Shown here in pieces: positions 55,068 through 64,000 of a stretch of 64,000 nucleotides of DNA. The notes under the pieces were generated by a model that made no database searches, was not told the origin of the DNA, and saw only the letters and a list, made by a program, of their open reading frames with translations. Position numbers and translations under genes: made by a program. This DNA comes from Dermanyssus gallinae (taxonomy: Eukaryota > Arthropoda > Arachnida > Mesostigmata > Dermanyssidae). Position 1 is the first letter of the stretch, and each line of letters starts with the position of its first letter. The stretch is taken from contig QVRM01001002.1 of assembly GCA_003439945.1 (NCBI GenBank), forward strand, positions 1 through 64,000, written 5' to 3'.

Positions 55068-56212
55068 TCTCCTGAGTGTAATAGCAAGTTTCTCTGAGGA
55101 GGACACCTTGTTGGTAGACGGTGAGCAGGGTGTATTAGAGATTAAGCAAAATGTGGGAACTCCGCAAGGAGACCCGCTAAGCTGCGTCTTGTTTACACTT
55201 CTCCTTGCTGACCTCGTCGGTTACGTCCGACAGGAGCACCAAAAAACCGTAGTGGTAATGTATGCAGATGATATCGTGGTCGCTCATCGCGATTTAGGTG
55301 CCATCAAGCGCATTACCTCTATGATAGAGGCGTTCCTTGTCTCGAAGGGACTTGAGATAAACACCAGGTAGACCAAAGCCATGAAATTCAGGCGTGGAGG
55401 TCGATTGGCTGCCAGAGACGTTATACGTTGCTGCGGCCAACCATTGGAGTTTGTTAACTCCTTCCAGTTTCTTGGCCCTCGGGTTCATTATACGGGAACG
55501 ACGTTCACAGCTCATGTAAACGAAACAGTACGGAAGGCACTTGTCTCTCTTTACGGGGAAGTAGGCAACGTCCGAAGACTGTCCGTTCTCTCAGCAGTGA
55601 GGCTCTTCATGCTTAAGATTGTTCCGGGGCTGATGTACGGTCTTGACGGGGTGTGGAACCACCTCACGCTGGCGAATTTTAACCAGCTTGCAAGGTGTTT
55701 TTCATTATATATGAAGCGAGTGCTCTGCTTGCCTATCCGAGCGAGGAGCCGCTTTGTGTATCTCATGTCAGGCTGCCCACCGGCTGCTGAAACAATCCGA
55801 CTAAGGCTGAAGATGCCGCGTACAGTACCTTACGAATGTTTTATTTCGGAGTGGGAAGCTAAAGTCGAATAGGCCAGACGGGAGGTCGGTGGTTTGGACG
55901 TTTTCAATGCCTTGCACCTTTGTTCTGGTCCTGCATGTGACAATCGCCACGTATACACCAGGTACATAGTGCATGGTTATCACTACCTGGTATGTTCAAA
56001 CGCAACCTTTCACGAGGAGTACGAGTTGTGCACCTGCCGGTTCTGCCTGCAGAGGTGTGCCAAGTACCATGCAGTGGAATGCACAGCGCTGGACCGAAAA
56101 TCGCTGCACTACTTCTCTCGTCGGAAGCGTGAAGAAGATAGAGCAACATGAAGAAACATTTTTGAAATGTATATAATACTCAATTTGAGTGAAATAAACA
56201 TAATTGTAATTG
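55068..56212 (+). mobile_element. Cys-tail LINE insertion with 15-bp TSD
   Basis: 1145-bp insertion in the 3' UTR of copy H. Target duplication TAATATAACATCAAC lies at 55,053-55,067 and 56,213-56,227. It is 5'-truncated within the RT; the 3' end reads ...GAGTGAAATAAACATAATTGTAATTG with no poly-A. Confidence 0.93.
55090..56149 (+). pseudogene. Cys-tail LINE RT and C-terminal domain, two TAG stops
   Basis: Best preserved copy of this family. A single frame runs throughout, broken only by TAG at 55,369-55,371 and 55,870-55,872. RT: QNVGTPQGDPLSCVLF, VVVMYADDIVV (55,249; both Asp intact), KGLEINTR. Post-RT: VNSFQFLGPRVHYTGTTFT, LYMKRVLCLP, RSRFVYLMSGCPP. The C-terminal domain, 55,934-56,075, begins HVYTRYIVHGYHYLVC, then FHEE, CTCRFCLQRC, YHAVEC, and ends in a basic stretch (RRKREED) before the stop at 56,149. 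Both TAGs could be single C-to-T changes from CAG. RT presumably reverse-transcribes the element; the tail may bind nucleic acid. Confidence 0.88.
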
Positions 56213-56227
56213 TAATATAACATCAAC

Positions 56228-57786
56228 ACTATTGCTTATAATATGATTATTGCTCGAGTGTCGGTGACCACTCAAAACCAACTTGGCGTTTCCGTTTATG
56301 CATCGCCCGTTAGTGAATGATGTGGCCGACACCCGCGCTGGCTAGTGCACGATAGCCTAAGGCGTACGTGTCGGAGACAGTGACGTCCCACGCCAGCGGC
56401 CGATTGTGTTTCTAGTCCCCGCTGGTAAGGCCATCCGGTCGACGCTTGTCGCCCTCTGCAGTCCACCAGGCTCCAGTTTGGCGCGGTAGCCAGCTTGTCT
56501 GAAAGCGCGCCCAAGGATGTCATTGATGGCATCATGCCGGTCCTGCGTAAGCCCCGCCAGTTTAGTGTAGCTGAGCCGTTGCAGGCCGCGCTCATCCACC
56601 GTTCCATGGCATGGACATTCCTCTCTCTCAAACATGGCAATGCCAAGTCTGAGGCCACCGGCGGCACGGAACTTGTCGTCGGCCAGCTTATTGCTGACGA
56701 GCTGAGACGAAAACACGTCGGGTAACGCTCCGGCGGCGCCGGATGAGACTGCTTTTAGTATAGTATCGCCTAAATCTAACTCGCAGGCCGACAAAAGCGT
56801 TAAGTGGGTAGCCTGAGTTGCGATTTGGTCCCACCCCTTCTGTTTAGTGACCTGTTCCTCAGAAGGACGACCAGACTGATGCGCGTCTCAGATCCGAACG
56901 GCGTCTTATTGGTGGTTGATGAGTTTGCCGGTAGTAGTGGTCACTGCGGAGACGCAGCTATTTGACGAGGCAAGGGAGGCGGGCAAGGCAAAATCCGTGG
57001 CCGAGCGAATACCCATTCCACCCAACCGGGCCGGTAGGCTTGCCTGCATTTATGCTCTATACTCGAGCGCTACGTAAAGGATGTTTTCCAAGGCTCTTCT
57101 CACTTGGTCGTCGATATCCAAAGTTTCTGACGGCAGAAGGAAGGCAGGTGAAGTTCGTAGTACGCAGAAAATCTTTTGCACTTCTATTGCATGTCGGAGC
57201 AGAAATTAGACGTGGAGATGGCCCAGCCGCTGCTAAAGCCGGGAAAGTTGTTCTCCCTTCTTCCGGCCAGTACCGGTTCAATCATGTCGGAAACACCGCC
57301 GTACCCAGCAAGTCCAGTTTACACCGGATCTTCTCAAGTATGCCCGGTTGCTTGGTGTTGAATTTCGCGATTACCTGTTGTCTTTCTTCATCTTCAAAAC
57401 CCTGAAGGAAAAGCTCGCATTTAGAAGGATTAAGCTGCAGTCGCTCCATTGCTCAAACGCTCTAAGATTTCTCAGAGTAACACCGACGGATCATTGTTAA
57501 GGAGGGTCCCATTACCGAGGTAGAACAGAGGGACCCTGAATGTCACCCCTCCCTGCTGAAAACCGGCTGACGACGTGATTTCGGTCTCACCGAACATCAA
57601 AGGAGTCGGCCTATATACTTGGTGCATTATTCAATAGAGGGCCGGGCGTGCTTGAGAAGCTCTGTCAAGAAATGCCCCCGTTTGTTTAAGTTAAAGGCAT
57701 TCTTAAGCTCTAATTTTGAGTGGCAACATTTCTCGTTTTGAGAAATGTGCGAGCTATGTGAACAACTATTTCTGCAAAATGCCTAG

Positions 57787-57819
<33 letters not shown>

Positions 57820-59224
57820 CATCATATTTATTTCACTCAAATAGAGTATGTACAAAATAGTTCATGCTATTATTAAACATAAATACTTGTTGTTTTGCCG
57901 TTCCACCGAGAGAAGAAGTGTAAATATCTTCGTTGCAGTGCCGGACAATCAACCCGTACTTAGCGCATTGCTGCGAGCAGAACCGACAAATAGACTGAGT
58001 AATATAGTCTTCATGAAACTACCTACGGGAGCATACGAGGTGATGGAACCCGTGTACGATGTACCTGGTATATACATGCCTGTCATCGCAGGCCACCCCG
58101 GCCCACAACTAAAGAGACTTAAAGACGAGCGTTCTTACCTCCGTCGCTGCGTCAATGGCATACGCAGCCTAAGCCGAAGCATCTCCACCATCGGCGCACA
58201 GACCGACAATACATACACGAAGCGGCTTCTCGCCTTGAAACAACTATTTCTGTCCCATTATTAGTGGCGTACCTTATCTGCCGTGGCTGCAGGTAGTTTT
58301 TCACATTGACCTGGGAAAGCAGGGTCTTTGTGGCCAATCTACGCAGAGTGCAGCCAACGGCTATCGGACGGATCGGTATCCCACGATTTTTTTTTCAGGG
58401 CGATGAGCCAACCCGCCCTATATGACGCTTCTCACAGCCTCCAGAACTTGCCCGTTACGTCAAATGTCGCATACCTTGGCGAGTGTTTTCAGCACATCGT
58501 TGTGGTCTTCGTTGGAAGGAAGAAGGCATTTTAGATGGTCGGGTGTGAGGCCGTCGAGACCTCCCGCCGCACCGGATAGAAATGTGCGGAGCGCCTTGGC
58601 AACATCCTCGCTTGAGCACGACCCGACCGCTGGCAAGCCGATATAGGGCGATGGCACATCATCCCCTTCAGGAGCAGAAGGGTGCTTTTTCATCATCTCC
58701 CTAATCGACGCCCCCGTTACAGACGCAATCGTGTCGTCGGAAGACACAATTCTAATGGGGCTCTGCACATTCAAATCCACGGAGAGCTTGTGAGCAGCGG
58801 TCTGAGCGCGGGCTTTCTCCGTCATTACACGTTTGCCTCGACTCTAGACTTTCACGCAGGTGAAAACGGCTCTTCTGAAAACGAACTTATTTGTCAACGC
58901 GGAGGACTTTCAGGGCAAGGGTGTGCAGCGCGTTTCAGCTCGCTTCGTCATTACTTTTTCACGAAATCTTTGAGCAGACGGTGGAAGAGCTCACGCAGAG
59001 GTATTCTCGCTCCCTTTGGAATCCTGCGCAGCACCTTGCGTGTCATCTTGGCGTTGGGAGGCGGAGAGGAGGGGGAGAAGAGGGCGGCAGGTGTTGGCTA
59101 GGTGACGGCCCTCCATTCGCTGGCTGACGAAGTGAGGAGGTTCTACTAGCGTAGCGCGAGGAGAAGGCAGCGGTTCTGGGATGCTGCTACTAGTAACAGC
59201 GGCTTGTTGGAGCGCTGCTGTTCC
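56228..59224 (-). pseudogene. RLE-LINE ORF remnants of copy H
   Basis: Decayed ORF parallel to G. From the 5' side down: VQSPIRIVSSDDTIASV (about 58,790), LSGAAGGLDGLTPDHLKCLL (58,560), the RT opening near 58,330; interruption by a LINE; HL..NKRGH/KNAFNL region (57,690); QQGG (57,557). Then LFYLGNGTLL at about 57,520, where YLDD has become YLGN, losing both RT Asp residues. Then VFSSQLVSNKLADDKFRAAGGL (56,700), CPCHGTVDERGLQRLSY (CCHC with His to Gln and last Cys to Tyr) and a disrupted endonuclease near 56,440. Many frameshifts; dead. Confidence 0.85.
57775..58238 (-). mobile_element. Cys-tail LINE insertion (minus) with 14-bp TSD
   Basis: 464 bp inserted in the RT part of copy H, flanked by AACAACTATTTCTG at 57,761-57,774 and 58,239-58,252. 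On the minus strand it reads ARRSRFVYVLSVCAPMVEML, a gap, RHVYTRYIVHGFHHLVC, FHED, ICRFCSQQCAKY. Then come the 3' UTR (TTTGAGTGAAATAAATATGATGA), a (TA)n tract (57,791-57,819) and a short end. Severely 5'-truncated. The apparent 138-codon plus-strand frame here is its antisense. Confidence 0.9.
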
Positions 59225-59240
59225 AATAATAATAATAATT
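59225..59240. repeat. (TAA)n at 5' edge of copy H
   Basis: Five AAT units directly after the last base matching G. Confidence 0.9.
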
Positions 59241-60815
59241 CGAAGATAAAATCGAAATAGATATTTTTCAAGAGAGAAATCACTTTCGTACACCTGAAAA
59301 CTAGGTTTGCTCGAATGCTATCCAGACGATTAAGTACCCACACTTAAATGCAATTAGTTATATATTTCCTGCAGATAAAAATCATGACGAACGCCAAACA
59401 CTACTATTTGAATTAGGTATATATAGGTAAAGAGCATGTATTTATTAAAGATTGAAGAGTGAGATTTTAAATCGGCGGCCTCTTCTTGTCTGAAAATAGA
59501 GGTTATTTAGTTTAGGCCAATTTGTATATATATATATAAATATATATAAGTTGCTTGCTCTGCGAACCTTAACCTCCATTGGAGAATCATGGCTACAAAC
59601 CCAACTGTTCTTGTTTGCATTGTGTGCATCATATGATCATCGGTCGCACCTAAGGTAGCATAGTAGCCACTGTGACTCACATCTGGTTTGACAACATATT
59701 CTGATTTAGTGATATTCTGTTAGGCGTATTGAATACATACGCACAAAGTAAGGTACGTTAGATAGGATATTTTATTTACGCTGTTTTGGAGACTAAGATG
59801 TACTCGATTTTTTTAGGTATGCAACAAGAGCTCCGTCAAAAGCACGGCCATAGCAACAGCGACGACAAGAATAAATACTCAGAGTTTTGTTCATACTCAT
59901 ACCGTAACTGGACGTGGGCGTTGAAAAGAGGTACTGAGTTGATATAGTCGATACATGGCACGACAGACAAGTCGGTGGTTCTCTTAGACTTCCCCCTCAG
60001 ATTCGTCACAAACGAGATGGCACTTGAGGAGGACGAAATGCAAATCAACCGGTCTTCTTACACTGAACAACGTATAAACGTATCCGACTATAACTGTTTT
60101 GCATATAACAACGCTAAGACCGTCCTTGACATATAGCGACTTGTAGATACTAGATTGTAAGCAATGAGAGCGAAAAAATGCAATTCAGTATGCGCCTCGT
60201 ATATAATATTCAGGCTGTCCCGGAATTTGAGCAACAAATATTGACGTCTAGTATAACTCGGCAAAAAAGAATTGTTTTTTAATGAAAAGAGGGGCGGAAA
60301 TGTCTTCGTTTCGAGTGAGAGCGAAATTACCATAAAAATTGTATCGAGCTTTTTATGCTGACATATCTTTACTAAGTCGGAGGTTCCAAGAGTCCCAGTG
60401 GTCCTATTGCAATTTTGTGCTTTATTGAATTTTTCATGTTTCTCTATTTTATTGCAAAATGCGTGAAAAAAATACTAGTCTAAATGCCATTTCTAATATT
60501 TCATTATAATTTTTTCTTTATGTCAGAAGATTATTTTAACTGAATTCGCATATAAACATGACTGCATGCGAGTACTTTTTTAAATGTTTGTTATCTAACT
60601 TCTTAGGACTTCTTAGGCCCCGTTTTGCAGCCCTTAGATTGCTAACTCATCCGTTAAGTACTTTACTTGCTCATATGCCAGTAATTACAAAAATTATCCA
60701 GTAGTAGATCAATCAACGCCTGTCCCTAGACTGGGGAGGAGTTAGGCCTATACTCAAGGATTGTCCTAATAGTTTTTACAAGGGAAGACTATACTATCAA
60801 AATGAGTGGTGTAGC
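59241..60815. other. No gene; possible lone transposon end
   Basis: AT-rich. CAGGCTGTCCCGGAATTTGA at 60,210 resembles the outer end of some Tc1/mariner elements, but no inverted partner was found. (TA)n at 59,523-59,549. Confidence 0.4.
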
Positions 60816-62170
60816 AGGAAGATCCGTGTGGATCGGCCCGTTTCTGCATTGGAATATATGAGCTTTACACATCACCGCAGTCAGACTTGCGGCCGTGGTA
60901 CTTAGATGATGGACTGCTTGCAGGCGATTAACAGAGGAAAACGTCACATTGTTGGACGTGCCAATAACTGATGCAGCAATTGTGGGCGCTCTCTAAAAGA
61001 ATCTCACGGATGCCTAACGGTAGTGCACTAGACTGAAACATCTAGACGCACATGCAGCTCTGTAGTTTCTACGGTAAAGCCTCTCAACGCCTTTATCTAT
61101 ATTTACTGATGCTCAGAAAGCGTACAAAAAGGTTGACCTATTTTATGTTTTCGACGAGCTCGTCCGAACGACACTTGCGCACTTACTCAAGGCGCGTTTA
61201 GGAAACAACACATGTCTCCAAGCTACACTGCCCGTCAGCGCAGGTGACCTCGGTGAGTATGTGGCCCTGTCGTGTTACCTGCGCTCAATCACAGATTTGA
61301 CACTTTTAATCGCTTCCATCGGCCTGGAAGTTACATCGGAAGTTACATCTTCGAGCTCTTCGTTTTTCGTAAAACTTTTTTAACGTGCGCCACTATGGAG
61401 TTGGAGACGTCACTAGAGCTGTTTTCCAAAGCGTTGTCAGCAAACGTAAATATAAGAGCTTGCCAGCAACCAACACCAGGGGCGCCGTCGGTTGGAGAAA
61501 GAGCATCTAGTAATATCCGCATTTTTCTAAATTAATCTGACAGCGCGACCTTTTCATTGCCACCGCAACGCGTTAATAGTCTGCCTTGGCGGTCTCGCAC
61601 CTTATCTCTGTCATCTTGAAACTATTCGAGTTCTAACGTCGGGCCGCTGAAACGCTATTGTTCGGATTCGGGTTCTACTAATGCGGGGTGGGGGGGGGGG
61701 GGGGTGGATGGTAATGCACCATCTCTTTTTATTGAGACATCGCATTGGAGCCTATGCGGATTTGAAAAGTCTATATCGCTCTTCCCAACGCAAAAATCTT
61801 TCAACTGCTATGCCCTAAAGCGGAAACAAGCACAGCTTTTATCTCAAGCACAAACCGACACAAAGCTAAGCTTCAATAATGAGCAGTATAGGCCAAACTA
61901 GATATCGCGCCACGAATAGACGCTAGTACTAAAGTCTAGCGATCATGCTGATTCTAGATTTTGCTTTGATCCAATACCAAGGGCAAGTGGCTGCAAATCC
62001 TTTCGTCGGCTCAACTAGGTACGATGGTGGGCAATAACACATCGTGTATTTGCATCGAGGCTGCTCTGCGGTTGGGAAGACGATCTGCGCTGTTCATCTT
62101 TACAACTCGTGGAGAAGAACAACATAAGATTACGTTCGATTGTGTCGACACAGTGCCGGCAGCACGCTGC
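60816..62170 (+). pseudogene. RLE-LINE copy K, decayed and interrupted
   Basis: EDPCGSARFCIGIYELYTSP at about 60,816 matches GDPLGPALFCLGILDLVSS. PWYLDDGLLAGD (60,895) keeps the YLDD box. FDELVRTTLAHLLKARLGNN (about 61,152) and LPVSAGDLGEYVAL (61,230) match the thumb region. After 61,330 similarity stops and resumes at 61,985 with WLQILSSAQLGTM and ALRLGRRSALF, matching WLQALPSRQLGTM and ALRIGAPVCQPF. The intervening 650 bp is unidentified and may be a later insertion. The endonuclease is gone. Confidence 0.65.
61331..61984. other. Unidentified segment splitting copy K; G-run
   Basis: Contains a G-rich run at 61,682-61,706. Frames 61,272-61,535 and 61,704-61,901 are unassigned. No flanking target duplication found by eye. 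Confidence 0.35.
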
Positions 62171-62183
62171 TCAATAAACAACG

Positions 62184-62202
62184 TGCACTGCAGACTGCAG
62201 TG
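62184..62202. repeat. Short palindrome GCACTGCAG-A-CTGCAGTGC
   Basis: Nine-base perfect arms around one base, 16 bp upstream of the large hairpin. Confidence 0.85.
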
Positions 62203-62218
62203 CCGGCCGTGAAAAAGC

Positions 62219-62276
62219 CACTCGGCCTTAGCGTTAATAGTGGGTTACGAGCCACTATTGACGCTAAGGCCGAGTG
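62219..62276. repeat. 25-bp-arm hairpin
   Basis: Arms 62,219-62,243 and 62,252-62,276 (outer end CACTCGGCCTTAGCG) pair over 25 positions with a single T-G wobble around an 8-base loop. About 58 nt in all, the size of a short pre-miRNA hairpin, though more perfectly paired than most. Could be a MITE core. Confidence 0.92.
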
Positions 62277-64000
62277 ACGCTAAAACGCTAACCCCTTGGG
62301 AGAAAGGTCGCCTACTTGTATGAGACGTCACCGTGTCCTGCAAGCTATATGGCTCAAACTAGCCCGCAAGCCGGTGCCTCTGTTTGACTTGTTACAAACT
62401 CATACGCCACCGCGCCACCACTTCTAAACTGGATAGCAAACGTAATCAATGTCGATGCTATCATGTAAATAGATCAGAAATTGGCAAAAGTGCCAATGCA
62501 AGTCAATTAGAGCGATCTCGTCAGAGTGAGCGGTACCTATTATAGGTCCCGTGCGAGCCAAGAGCCGCTGTTTCGCCGTTGCTGAATGCGAACACAGCGT
62601 AAGCTATTTTTAACCAATGTAAGCTATTGGCCCCTTGAGTAAAGGAGCCGGGGACAGACCGAGAACCTTGTTTTGAGAAGTTCCGGGACGTCACAGCAGT
62701 GACGTCAGCCGATCGGTCCAGGGTTAAAGCACTGCACCGTAAATCTAAAGATCGATAGGTTTTTGATACAAACAGGTTAGTAGTACACTGCAACTCATTT
62801 ACTCGCCTCACTTTTACTTGCAGTTTGAGAGTAAACGTTCTATCTGTAAAACGAGGTTTAGGTTTTTTTTGGATAGTCAAAACTTATTTTAGTATAGCGC
62901 TTATATGGCAATTATGCACCCATGAAACGTGAGCTGTCCGTCCCGATATATTTTTGCCACTTGTTTCAAGACAGGTTACTCAAGGAGAGTTAAGTGTTGT
63001 CACCTTTGACGAACTTTTGAACAATATTGTATATTGTAACGCAGGCTTCATCATTTAAGTTTTTTTACGTATTGCAATGCTTGCTATGACTACTGTATCT
63101 GCCTAGTAAACGTCCCCATATATTTATGGGGTCCGTCCTACGAGGCAATGCGAAAGCCGTCCCAAGGTCATTCACTGTTGGCCGAAGGTCAGCCCGAAGA
63201 AGTTCTTTATTCAAGTTCATTTGACAACAGTGCAAACGCCACTGGCAATTTGCTATAGCCCTCTATTGCTTTAACTTCTTGCTTGTTACACCATTGTTGC
63301 TTGGCAGAACAAATGCATAGAATACATTTACACGTTGTCAGCAATCAAATTCTTTGAGTTAATCTTCCAATGAAACTGTATGAATCGCGTCGACAAACTC
63401 TATGCCGTCTCTCATGTGTTCTGTCCATTCCGTAAGCAGGGCGTTTCTTTCCAAATGGCTTTGAATTTCTACAGCAAGTTTAAATTCTACCGGTTATTGA
63501 TCGACGGCATATAGGTAGTACACATCTACCTCTCTAATTTTCTCCTCAGAGTTCCAACTAGCGCAGCTATTGATTTTTCATAATCACGTTGCGAGCGTGT
63601 ACGTATGCCGGTGAATGCATGTAGGTAATTAAACAATGGTCTCACACAACATTGTTGCAATGCGTATGCAATATGAGCAACGCGACAACCGCTTTTGAAT
63701 GGCTCGTTTACTGCTCCGTCTGCGCGAGTCCTGCATCTGGGCAGATGCCGCGAAGAACGGCGTCAGTGCTAATTATGGACTTCCTCTCTGGAGCTCTCAT
63801 GCGCAAAACTTTCTCCCCCCCCGTTTGTTGGACCGGTGTCCGAGCTGCTACTGGACGATGGATGAGATACGTAGATAGATAGCTGGGGATAGATGGCTTT
63901 GTGGTTTCCGCAACACAGAGTTAGATCTTACGCACTCAACCTTCCGGTTCCTCAAGGTCTCTGTCTGTGTGACCCCTGCGTTGACTTCCTCCCCCCCCCC
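62277..64000. other. No gene recognised; SINE-2 fragment and terminal C-run
   Basis: Frames such as 62,521-62,880 (minus) and 63,652-63,882 (plus) are unassigned. The window ends in a run of C at 63,991-64,000. Confidence 0.35.
63120..63205 (+). repeat. SINE-2 body fragment
   Basis: Plus-strand match to the SINE-2 body: TTTATGGGGTCCGTC, AGGCAATGCGAAA, then GTCAGCCCGAAGAAG, as in the copy at 38,935-39,116. Head missing. Confidence 0.6.

Larger units (their letters stand above)
54990..59224 (-). mobile_element. RLE-type LINE copy H with two nested insertions
   Basis: Same subfamily as G, flanked by TAA tracts at 54,974-54,989 and 59,225-59,240. The 3' UTR (54,990-55,067 and 56,228-56,260) matches G's (TTTTTTGAACAAGGGTTT, TGTACATGTATCAC). 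The element is split by Cys-tail LINE insertions at 55,068-56,212 and 57,775-58,238. The 5' end is truncated near codon 40 of G. Confidence 0.85.

Noticed and set aside
57848..58264. 138-codon plus-strand open frame
   Set aside because: It is the antisense of the Cys-tail domain of the minus-strand nested LINE, which has clear family similarity and a TSD.
60210..60330. Left end of a Tc1/mariner element
   Set aside because: No inverted partner and no transposase nearby.

Overview
The window looks like intergenic DNA from an animal genome, most likely an arthropod. This is judged from DD34D mariner transposons, R4/Dong-type, R1-type and CR1/L2-type LINEs, tRNA-derived SINEs, and abundant (TA)n and (TAA)n microsatellites. 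I see no operons, Shine-Dalgarno sites, rRNA, intact tRNA gene, CRISPR array or convincing multi-exon host gene. The only segment with host-gene character is a GC-rich stretch at about 28.8-29.95 kb with a TATA box and CT-rich, CA-rich and poly-C tracts. Nearly every recognisable coding segment is a transposable element or its remains.

Region by region. 0-2.1 kb: two decayed pieces of an APE-type LINE that I call the Cys-tail LINE because its ORF ends in a Cys/His-rich domain. 2.3-6.2 kb: three mariner copies in direct tandem. 6.8-7.7 kb: a Cys-tail LINE with its endonuclease inverted against its own 3' end. 7.8-9.1 kb: an irritans-type mariner with perfect terminal repeats but its third catalytic Asp changed to Asn. 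11.3-13.0 kb: decayed CR1/L2-like LINE (minus). 13.0-14.6 kb: decayed Cys-tail LINE. 19.6-21.2 kb: R1-type LINE remnant. 22.4-22.95 kb: candidate solo LTR. 23.1 kb: tRNA-Ala SINE. 25.2-26.2 kb: Cys-tail endonuclease remnant. 28.8-29.95 kb: GC-rich island. 30.0-36.4 kb: a cluster of LINEs with a restriction-like endonuclease (RLE), set among TAA repeats. 38.4-42.6 kb: LINE and SINE remnants. 44.9-46.3 kb: R1-type LINE. 47.7-59.2 kb: a second RLE-LINE cluster holding one almost intact, probably full-length element, one 5'-truncated but fully open element, and a decayed one carrying two nested Cys-tail insertions with clear target-site duplications. 60.8-62.2 kb: decayed RLE-LINE, then an isolated strong hairpin.

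Two themes stand out. First, RLE LINEs (C-terminal CCHC plus RPD...WDVTV motif) repeatedly begin and end at (TAA)n tracts, as described for Dong of Bombyx mori. Second, the Cys-tail LINE has a C-terminal Cys/His array with fixed spacing seen in at least five independent copies, which I cannot match to a named domain. Old elements serve as landing sites for younger ones, so insertion order can be read at several loci. Clade names are inferred from motifs by eye; no alignment or search was run.
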